From positions 5,163,558-5,227,557 of the forward strand of contig NC_053128.1 in assembly GCF_010015445.1 (NCBI RefSeq): a stretch of 64,000 nucleotides of DNA. The letters run 5' to 3'. This DNA comes from Perca fluviatilis (Eukaryota; Chordata; Actinopteri; Perciformes; Percidae). The notes under the pieces were generated by a model that saw only the letters and a program-made list of their open reading frames with translations, was not told where the DNA came from and ran no database searches. The stretch's first letter is position 1; each line of letters opens with the position of its first letter. Of this stretch, positions 60,201 to 64,000 are shown piece after piece. Made by a program: the position numbers and the translations under genes.

Positions 60201-61106
60201 AAGAAGTGCCTTGCGGGTTGGCTCTTTGAGTGCATCTCAAGAGACCCTACCGCTGTGGTTCATGCAGGTGTCGTGGCCTTTTTCGGTGGTCTGTGGGTTT
60301 TTCGGAGTCTGTGCTCGCTGGATCGACAGGGAACTGGGGAAAAGGGATTGGTGTGTGCCAGTTGTGCCACATCTGGCCCCCCTCTGGGCGTGATACACCT
60401 ACATGCTCCCCTGCTCCCTGATGACTTGAAGGATGTGGTGTGTGGGGTGTCCTTGCTTGTACTTTAACCCCTGCAAGGTTTCATGCTTGGGATTGGAGAG
60501 GAGTATAACACATAGAGTCCAGTAGAGGGCTTCGTCTGTGCTTATAGAACTAGGGTTATGAGAGCATAACGTTCCTTTGTTTTTCTCTTAACTAACACTT
60601 TTGTTGTTTTTTATTTTGGTTATATGATTAATAAAAGTAAAAAAAAAAAAAATTCCATTTCAACAATAAGATTGTTATTCTATTATTGAAGTTATTTTTG
60701 TCCATATGCCCTGGCAAGATCACCAGCCATTGTCTGTAAAGAATTTGAGATACATTGGCCCTTTATGGACAACAGGCCTAAAAAAGAAATGTGGGCTGTA
60801 GTTCAAACCAGATCTGTGCTGTCTGTGGGTGATGGATTGTATTTCATCTGATGGACAACTGAAAAATGTTACATTGCATTTAAAACAGTGTACATTAGGA
60901 TTTTTCAGTTTCAAGGACTGGCAGAAGCCCTGTACCAACAGAAAATGATTATATATATTGATTGAAAGAGACTTACTCTGCCCCCCAGTGGTGGTCACCT
61001 CTGTGGAAAATGACCAAGTTAGAGTCAGAGTCAAGGGTAAGTCCTGACACCTGACCCAGCTGGAGAGAACTCTGAGGCCATGCTGAGACTTGCTCCAAAT
61101 GGTAGT
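15018..61106 (-). CDS. pam: pam, peptidylglycine alpha-amidating monooxygenase, 3' half (11 exons: PAL domain, membrane anchor, cytosolic tail)
   Basis: PAM is a bifunctional secretory-granule enzyme. Its PHM half hydroxylates glycine-extended peptides, and its PAL half cleaves the product to the amidated peptide plus glyoxylate. Eleven exons (61106-60977, 56391-56275, 55263-55191, 53566-53356, 49551-49351, 48144-48029, 25934-25838, 24207-24157, 17727-17482, 15943-15884, 15190-15018) all have AG/GT borders, and their phases chain without a break over 1475 nt. Family motifs occur in the right order: [50 protein letters not shown], a membrane span, then NLGNFFAS and a Ser/acidic tail. By rat PAM numbering these hold Arg533, His585, Tyr654, His690, Met784, His786, and Cys pairs 634/655 and 702/713, so PAL should be active. 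The PHM exons and promoter lie beyond 64000. Identification is from motif recognition and phase, not from an alignment. Confidence 0.96.
15286..15449 (+). other. Candidate exon within a pam intron, opposite strand
   Basis: The acceptor gccggcag is followed by [20 protein letters not shown] and then [17 protein letters not shown], and the segment ends at CTGCAG|gtaaac. It lies in the 15191-15883 pam intron on the plus strand. The frame is open throughout and Cys-rich, but not identified. It could be a relic of a domesticated or transposon-borne gene. Confidence 0.3.
15884..15943 (-). CDS. pam: pam exon: proximal cytosolic tail
   Basis: This 60-nt exon (2 nt in, 1 nt out) reads [19 protein letters not shown], ending in the Gly codon shared with the last exon. 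It aligns by eye with the mammalian HKLETSSGRVLGRFRG stretch of the PAM tail. The acceptor is ttgtttgcag and the donor is gtaaat. Confidence 0.92.
15944..17481 (-). other. pam intron, AT-rich
   Basis: Contains short SINE/MITE-like GC patches (16010-16340, 16525-16570), a 14-nt poly-G run at 16854-16867 and a cryptic exon-like stretch near 17090-17150. No gene was recognised. Confidence 0.5.
17482..17727 (-). CDS. pam: pam exon: juxtamembrane stalk and transmembrane helix
   Basis: This 246-nt exon (2 nt in, 1 nt out) encodes [15 protein letters not shown], then a Gln/Glu/Lys-rich stalk. The hydrophobic span [20 protein letters not shown] continues as SIGVFICW and is followed by the stop-transfer residues RKN. 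It anchors the enzyme in secretory-granule membranes. The acceptor is tttctttgtag. I chose the donor at ACA|gtaagg because it alone keeps phase with the following tail exon. Confidence 0.94.
17880..19700 (+). mobile_element. GC-rich dispersed repeat family, copy A (about 1.8 kb, with internal insertion)
   Basis: It starts with ccgctccttgcgaccgtgca and ends with ccttcgccgctgttggcgct, the same limits as copy B at 50.45-51.82 kb. It contains the half-units gtgaaagggggtgtggc and ggggcgggccaaacc and two gttgccact/agc...ggcgctatgac blocks. A foreign stretch of about 0.55 kb (about 18.99-19.53 kb) interrupts it. It has no coding potential. It is a family I have seen as common teleost repeat DNA but cannot name. 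It lies in the pam intron 17728-24156. Confidence 0.7.
22636..22670. repeat. (TA)n microsatellite
   Basis: A (TA)n run is followed by a T-rich tract. Confidence 0.9.
22880..22937. repeat. Perfect 27-bp inverted repeat with 4-nt loop
   Basis: The arm agagactgcttttacttgaa, continuing tatactg, is followed by aaat and its exact reverse complement. No mismatch was seen in 27 pairs. A transcript from either strand would fold into a long perfect hairpin. Confidence 0.95.
24157..24207 (-). CDS. pam: pam exon: linker after PAL
   Basis: This 51-nt exon (2 nt in, 1 nt out) completes a Lys codon and then reads [16 protein letters not shown]. This matches the conserved [14 protein letters not shown] linker that follows the PAL core in vertebrate PAM. 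The acceptor is ctttatttttcag and the donor is gtgaga. It is too short to appear as a long ORF but is unmistakable by motif and phase. Confidence 0.95.
24406..25493 (+). pseudogene. Histone H4 pseudogene split by a TTAA foldback transposon
   Basis: Before the insertion the frame reads [17 protein letters not shown]. After it comes [20 protein letters not shown], then [15 protein letters not shown]. These are the central and C-terminal histone-fold residues of H4 ([40 protein letters not shown]) with many substitutions. The N-terminal tail is missing, and the LYGFGG end is lost through a deletion that puts TAA at 25491-25493. The break is exactly at the TTAA of CTTAAG in the Leu-Lys codons, so the insertion site is unambiguous. 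It lies in a pam intron, opposite in orientation to pam. Confidence 0.88.
24467..25368. mobile_element. TTAA-flanked foldback transposon, copy 1 (inside H4)
   Basis: TTAA flanks both sides (24463-24466 and 25369-25372). The arms are long imperfect reverse complements: agtgattgttcggagtaatt ... caccctagggtcc on the left and ggaccctagggtgaattact ... accatcact on the right. They meet near the centre (about 24.92 kb), so nearly the whole 902 bp is a palindrome. A TTAA target fits piggyBac or Kolobok-type elements. No transposase is present. Confidence 0.88.
25519..25534 (+). promoter_or_regulatory. Histone 3'-end stem-loop remnant
   Basis: ggctcttttaagatcc lies 25 nt after the H4 stop. The canonical replication-dependent histone stem-loop is GGCTCTTTTAAGAGCC, so this has one stem mismatch. 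A purine-rich caaagagac follows, like a histone downstream element. The H4 copy therefore derives from genomic DNA with its processing signals, not from a polyadenylated mRNA. Confidence 0.82.
25663..25707. repeat. (TG)n microsatellite
   Basis: About twenty TG units, followed by a gtatatac-type tract. Confidence 0.95.
25738..25793. repeat. 18-bp inverted repeat flanking (TA)n
   Basis: Arms atcatgtgcagaattcat and atgaattctgcacatgat are exact reverse complements around a 20-nt TA-rich centre. This is probably a cruciform-prone relic or a replication-slippage product. Confidence 0.9.
25838..25934 (-). CDS. pam: pam exon: PAL third zinc-ligand histidine
   Basis: This 97-nt exon enters in phase 0 and leaves 1 nt. 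It encodes [20 protein letters not shown] then [12 protein letters not shown]. In MPHD, the Met, His and Asp correspond to rat Met784, His786 and Asp787 (active-site, zinc and calcium positions). The acceptor is tttatttgcag and the donor is gtaaga. It is separated from the preceding exon by a 22-kb intron. Confidence 0.96.
26688..27927. mobile_element. hAT-type MITE, 1240 bp, in the LINE
   Basis: The ends tagggctgggcgatatatcg and (mirror) tatcgcccagcccta are inverted. The octamer ctctcaac flanks both sides (26680-26687 and 27928-27935). Subterminal DNA is rich in atatcgatat. The interior contains a GC-rich module (about 27.0-27.3 kb) and a segment near-identical to part of the 2923-4797 element. 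No transposase was seen. Confidence 0.93.
28372..29052. mobile_element. hAT-type MITE, 681 bp, in the LINE
   Basis: Ends tagggctgggtatcgttcag and (mirror) tacccagcccta are inverted. The octamer gtgccagt flanks both sides (28364-28371 and 29053-29060). Subterminal tcgatac motifs are mirrored. It is non-coding. Its right part is duplicated at 32.41-32.66 kb. Confidence 0.93.
29324..30207. mobile_element. TTAA foldback transposon, copy 2
   Basis: Same family as copy 1: TTAA at 29320-29323 and 30208-30211, agtgatggttcggagtaatt at the left end and its mirror at the right. The arms carry tgctgctgctacctgcag and its counterpart cagcagcaacaacagcag. Confidence 0.9.
30991..31020. repeat. 12-bp perfect hairpin
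   Basis: gcggtctgttat, loop caagaa, ataacagaccgc. A third related copy (acggtgtgttat) lies just upstream. Confidence 0.85.
31843..31897. repeat. 24-bp near-perfect hairpin
   Basis: aaaaaagcctcagatgatgc, then aaaa, is mirrored by ttttgcgtcatctgaggctt, then tttt, around a 7-nt loop, with a single G-T type mismatch. Only a (TA)n and a few bases precede it. Confidence 0.9.
31999..32400. mobile_element. TTAA foldback transposon, copy 3, left arm only
   Basis: It starts after TTAA (31995-31998) with agtgatggttcggagtaatt and follows the left arm to about 32397. It then switches abruptly to an internal stretch of the 28372-29052 hAT. The right arm is missing, so a rearrangement breakpoint lies here. 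Confidence 0.85.
32405..33850. repeat. Segmental duplication of 28795-30211
   Basis: The hAT right part, the adjoining LINE RT sequence and a complete foldback element recur in the same order, about 3.61 kb downstream. The copies are nearly identical apart from small indels. The right hAT target octamer gtgccagt is retained at the corresponding junction, but the left half of the hAT is absent. Confidence 0.88.
32935..33843. mobile_element. TTAA foldback transposon, copy 4 (duplicate of copy 2)
   Basis: TTAA occurs at 32931-32934 and 33844-33847. The left flank is the same LINE sequence (gaacagacg) as copy 2, so it was copied by duplication rather than by new transposition. The left arm has more point and indel changes than in the other copies. 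Confidence 0.88.
34550..34660. repeat. Dispersed repeat, partner of 46070-46180 (inverted)
   Basis: ctttttctctactactggct, then ttgaaaggcatttgaag, recurs in reverse complement at 46.1 kb, including the caaaaggtaataaa stretch. It is the same element family in opposite orientation. Confidence 0.75.
35038..35890 (-). pseudogene. Tc1-like transposase, broken
   Basis: The N-terminal half is open from [20 protein letters not shown] (helix-turn-helix of the paired-like DNA-binding region) to [19 protein letters not shown], which carries the first catalytic Asp. A stop follows directly at the codon after KF. The C-terminal half is open again from about 35325 with [17 protein letters not shown], which carries the catalytic PDLNPIE box. 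The middle, including the second catalytic Asp region, has further stops. Tc1 transposases cut and rejoin DNA at TA; this copy cannot be active. Confidence 0.9.
36380..37690. other. Intron segment, no gene recognised
   Basis: Contains GC-rich patches with short ORFs on both strands (36.5-36.8 and 37.3-37.65 kb) and taacgttag motifs. No family or splice-consistent exon was identified. Confidence 0.4.
37700..40930 (-). pseudogene. CR1/L2-like LINE with endonuclease and RT, catalytic box deleted
   Basis: The apurinic-type endonuclease is open (40640-39864) with [29 protein letters not shown] and GLSDHN. The RT continues at 39360-38728 with [31 protein letters not shown] and [16 protein letters not shown]. 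After GVPQGSILG (about 38.67 kb) the frame jumps directly to [20 protein letters not shown]. The usual stretch with the YADD catalytic box is missing, so the enzyme is dead. Late RT motifs ([13 protein letters not shown]) and the C-terminal end ([18 protein letters not shown]) follow down to about 37.85 kb. There are several frameshifts. Confidence 0.85.
40980..43770 (-). pseudogene. L2-like LINE, 5'-truncated, near full-length RT
   Basis: On the minus strand, endonuclease pieces ([23 protein letters not shown] at 43.2-43.6 kb) precede RT pieces: [40 protein letters not shown] and [17 protein letters not shown]. The C-terminus (41828-41082) reads [39 protein letters not shown] and [18 protein letters not shown]. 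Frameshifts fall between about 42.7 and 43.2 kb and near 42.0 kb. A tail of acaaaac repeats at 41007-41040 marks its 3' end. It appears to lie within the 5' part of the neighbouring CR1-like LINE. Confidence 0.85.
44011..45161. mobile_element. hAT-type element, 1151 bp
   Basis: The octamer acgattat flanks both sides (44003-44010 and 45162-45169). The ends catgggcgtcagtttgg and (mirror) catcgatttcggtgg are only partly inverted (catgggc/cataggc). It contains GC-poor DNA and no transposase. An internal cagggtgcgaactac at 44281 looks like another hAT end. Confidence 0.75.
45390..45997 (+). mobile_element. Non-LTR retrotransposon 3' UTR with GAATT tail
   Basis: gtttctccctaaaaggaagt, then gagtttttcctcaccactgt, then agtgcggtctatacccactc, then ataaataaaattgaattgaa. 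The final attgaatt repeats are the typical 3' tail of a widespread fish LINE. It is 5'-truncated. Confidence 0.7.
46190..46575 (+). pseudogene. LINE RT fragment with YADD box
   Basis: The plus-strand frame near 46207 reads [20 protein letters not shown]. After stops it continues with [20 protein letters not shown] and [16 protein letters not shown]. It is decayed by several stops. Confidence 0.7.
46580..47564. other. AT-rich intron segment
   Basis: Contains an LTR- or exon-like patch at about 46.78-47.16 kb of unknown origin and ATT-rich simple sequence. No gene was recognised. Confidence 0.4.
47565..47636. repeat. (CA)n microsatellite
   Basis: About 36 uninterrupted CA units. Confidence 0.97.
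48029..48144 (-). CDS. pam: pam exon: PAL blade flanked on both sides by CA/TG repeats
   Basis: This 116-nt exon enters with 2 nt and ends in phase 0. It encodes [20 protein letters not shown] then [18 protein letters not shown], matching the GLLFAVNG...GFVMNFS segment of PAM. The acceptor is caaag, directly after a 60-nt (TG)n tract (plus-strand 48150-48209). The donor gtaatc runs straight into a short (CA)n. Skipping this exon would shift the frame, because 116 is not a multiple of three. Confidence 0.94.
48150..48209. repeat. (CA)n microsatellite at a pam 3' splice site
   Basis: About 30 CA units on the plus strand, which is (TG)n in the pam transcript. It ends 5 nt before the exon that begins at 48144. 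Confidence 0.97.
48486..49195. mobile_element. Possible hAT-like MITE in a pam intron
   Basis: The left aatgcaccaattgcagccg and the right gctgatgcatcggtg are partly inverted versions of the atgcaccgat terminus common in fish hATs. The boundaries are vague. Confidence 0.35.
49351..49551 (-). CDS. pam: pam exon: PAL second zinc-ligand histidine and second disulfide
   Basis: This 201-nt exon enters with 2 nt and leaves 1 nt. It encodes [18 protein letters not shown], then [17 protein letters not shown], then [24 protein letters not shown] carries the His equivalent to rat His690. The cysteines in EICVAD and IQCF form the second conserved disulfide pair. The acceptor is tgactaaag and the donor is gtgagt. 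Confidence 0.96.
49804..50400. mobile_element. Foldback non-autonomous DNA element
   Basis: The left tttttccatccacatatg and right catgtgtatggaaaatt ends are inverted. Further in, agcacggcagggatttgcat and then ttccattacaacagggcca are mirrored by tggccctgttgtaaagaaaa and then tgcaaatccctgctgtgct. No coding sequence. Confidence 0.75.
50451..51820 (+). mobile_element. GC-rich dispersed repeat family, copy B, with 120/240-bp tandem core
   Basis: It begins aaagctgcgagcagcgatgg, then acgggccctcgcgcc, and ends gccttcgccgctgtcggcgc, then tcgggccctaat, so the ends are roughly inverted around gggccc. Between 50570 and 51110 a 240-bp unit, itself two diverged 120-bp halves, occurs in tandem with near-identity (compare 50601-50820 with 50841-51060). 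The final ttcagtttcaatagggcctt block is repeated in tandem (51698, 51750 and a partial copy at 51802). Confidence 0.8.
51821..53000. repeat. Decayed repeat DNA related to the GC-rich family
   Basis: Contains paired motifs aaaccgcgcaatctaaaggc and aaacagcgccatctaatggc, and agggggcgctatggagcc and agggggcgctatagagca, typical of the same repeat group. No protein was recognised. Confidence 0.5.
53356..53566 (-). CDS. pam: pam exon: PAL catalytic tyrosine and first disulfide
   Basis: This 211-nt exon starts in phase 0 and leaves 1 nt over. It encodes [20 protein letters not shown], then [17 protein letters not shown], then [13 protein letters not shown] and YLSEWGA. The Tyr in SDGYCNSR corresponds to rat Tyr654. 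The two cysteines (HFCQP and GYCNS) are the conserved PAL disulfide pair. The acceptor is cacaatcatcag and the donor is gtagga. Confidence 0.96.
53567..55190 (-). other. pam intron, no gene seen
   Basis: AT-rich, with a GC-richer patch at 54.70-55.10 kb whose short ORFs resemble nothing I know. Confidence 0.5.
55191..55263 (-). CDS. pam: pam exon: PAL first zinc-ligand histidine
   Basis: This 73-nt exon enters with 1 nt and ends on a codon boundary. It encodes [16 protein letters not shown] then ITDVALHQ. The His in YLPHG corresponds to rat His585, one of the three PAL zinc ligands. The acceptor is ttgatgttgcag and the donor is gtaagc. The NYW.TDVALHQ stretch is one of the most conserved parts of PAM, so the assignment is firm despite the short length. 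Confidence 0.96.
56275..56391 (-). CDS. pam: pam exon: PAL propeller blade
   Basis: This 117-nt exon enters with 1 nt and leaves with 2 nt of split codons. It encodes [18 protein letters not shown] followed by [20 protein letters not shown], matching the YQQ...LGPI...TILVIDP segment of vertebrate PAM. Its last two bases plus the first base of the next exon make the Met before FYLPHG. Splice sites are good: ttttttcag before it and gtaagt after it. Confidence 0.95.
56657..57312. mobile_element. Palindromic TTAA-flanked MITE, 656 bp
   Basis: TTAA flanks both ends (56653-56656 and 57313-57316). The left aggaacacgccgacttattg and the right mirror are near-identical inverted copies. Pairing continues almost to the centre (about 56.97 kb), with matching tgttcctatttacatgttgt and acaacatgtaaataggaaca blocks. 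Same target type as the 24467 family but unrelated in sequence. Confidence 0.9.
58763..59390. mobile_element. hAT-type MITE nested in the DIRS element
   Basis: Ends tagggatgtaacgattcact and (mirror) tagggatgtaaccatgcatt are inverted, with cgattcgatacg and aaatcgatttttaacc as subterminal motifs. The DIRS coding sequence is broken at this point and resumes after it. An 8-bp duplication is not clearly preserved. Confidence 0.75.
59440..60470 (+). pseudogene. DIRS-like tyrosine recombinase remnant
   Basis: Frames read [12 protein letters not shown], then [20 protein letters not shown], then [19 protein letters not shown], followed in other frames by [20 protein letters not shown] and [20 protein letters not shown], and finally [16 protein letters not shown]. 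These match the order of the recombinase that follows RT in fish DIRS elements. At least four frameshifts are needed. I cannot see the C-terminal HxxR and Tyr region, so it is inactive. Confidence 0.7.
60977..61106 (-). CDS. pam: pam exon: start of PAL beta-propeller
   Basis: This 130-nt exon enters with 2 nt of a split codon and leaves with 2 nt. It reads [12 protein letters not shown], then [20 protein letters not shown] and GDHHW. The Arg of FHRGDH matches the PAL catalytic arginine (Arg533 in rat). The acceptor is unusual: upstream of the final ggtag there is only a (TG)n tract, seen as (CA)n on the plus strand at 61110-61216, and no normal polypyrimidine tract. The donor is GA|gtaagt. 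Confidence 0.93.
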
Positions 61107-61109
61107 CTA

Positions 61110-62197
<1,088 letters not shown>

Positions 62198-62199
62198 TA

Positions 62200-63535
<1,336 letters not shown>

Positions 63536-63539
63536 TATT

Positions 63540-64000
63540 GTAGCCCATGCTAGAAAAGGAAAAAAGAAATACTTGAATTTGCAATTTTTTTAAGGGGCAT
63601 AGAAAGTTCTAGATAGTTCTGATCACTCTGGTTTTTAACAGTTTTTTTCTACTCTAAGGCTTCGTATCATGTCATACCAAGCCGGGTTTCTATATATAAT
63701 CATGTGCTTCAGGCAGGACGCTACTGCAGCTAGTGTTTAAGTTACATACTGTTGGAGCCAAAATTATGATTTCGATATTAAGTTTAATTTTGATAAATTG
63801 TGCATTGATATTTAGAGTAAACTAGACTCATTGTAAACTGACAATTTAATTGATCTTGATGCGTGGCATATCGTCACAGCCTTTTGACAATCAGCTGATT
63901 AGGTAGTAATTAAATCAGCTGGTGTATAATAGCCTAGCTGTCATTCAGTTGGGGTGCGTTTGGTTTGTAGCCATACGTCTTTTTGACTGCTGCTTCAAGT
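63540..64000 (-). other. pam intron at the window edge
   Basis: AT-rich sequence with tcagctgatt/aatcagctgg motifs. No PHM exon is visible before the window ends. Confidence 0.5.

Larger units (their letters stand above)
57722..60531 (+). mobile_element. DIRS-like tyrosine-recombinase retrotransposon, decayed
   Basis: Imperfect inverted termini of about 50 nt are visible: left ggactctgggtattgctcct, then ctccaatct, and right (mirror) ggactctatgtgttatactc, then ctctccaatcc. Inverted terminal repeats plus a tyrosine recombinase are hallmarks of DIRS elements. The interior has a gag-like 5' part (57.85-58.35 kb), little recognisable RT, and the recombinase at 59.4-60.45 kb. Most of the RT/RNase H region is deleted or unrecognisable, and a hAT is inserted at 58763. 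Confidence 0.75.

Overview
The window is vertebrate and almost certainly teleost nuclear DNA. It contains one confidently recognised host gene: the 3' half of pam (peptidylglycine alpha-amidating monooxygenase), on the minus strand. Eleven exons between 61106 and 15018 join in continuous reading phase. They encode the lyase (PAL) domain, a linker, one transmembrane segment and the cytoplasmic tail with its stop codon, about 491 codons in total. The oxygenase (PHM) half and the promoter must lie beyond position 64000. The teleost assignment rests on the density of hAT, Tc1, Harbinger, TTAA-target, L2/CR1-like, L1-like and DIRS-like elements and on frequent long CA repeats; I cannot name a species.

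Layout. 1-12 kb, downstream of pam: a long inverted repeat, broken L1 and L2 pieces, a 3.3-kb hAT element with a second element nested in it, and a Harbinger-type element with a Myb/SANT-like ORF. 12-15 kb: a MITE, a GC-rich stretch with an unassigned ORF, and unassigned plus-strand exon-like ORFs that run antisense into the 3' end of pam. 15-26 kb: the tail, membrane and linker exons, the last PAL exon, large non-autonomous elements, and a histone H4 pseudogene split by a foldback transposon. 26-48 kb: one 22-kb pam intron packed with nested LINEs, hATs, a Tc1, four foldback copies and a segmental duplication. 48-61 kb: the remaining PAL exons, separated by a GC-rich tandem-repeat family, a palindromic TTAA element and a DIRS-like tyrosine-recombinase retrotransposon. 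61-64 kb: the intron 5' of the first visible PAL exon, with an almost open Tc1 transposase.

Only pam makes a coherent functional unit here. Its exons retain the PAL metal-ligand histidines, the catalytic tyrosine and arginine, and both disulfide pairs. The rest of the window is mainly a record of transposition. Target-site duplications give clear insertion boundaries and an order of events in several places: hAT into LINE at 26688 and 28372, a TTAA element into the H4 copy at 24467, and hAT into DIRS at 58763. The points most worth a second look are the H4 copy lying between hAT-like ends, the (TG)n tracts that replace the polypyrimidine tract at two pam 3' splice sites, and a perfect 27-bp hairpin at 22880.
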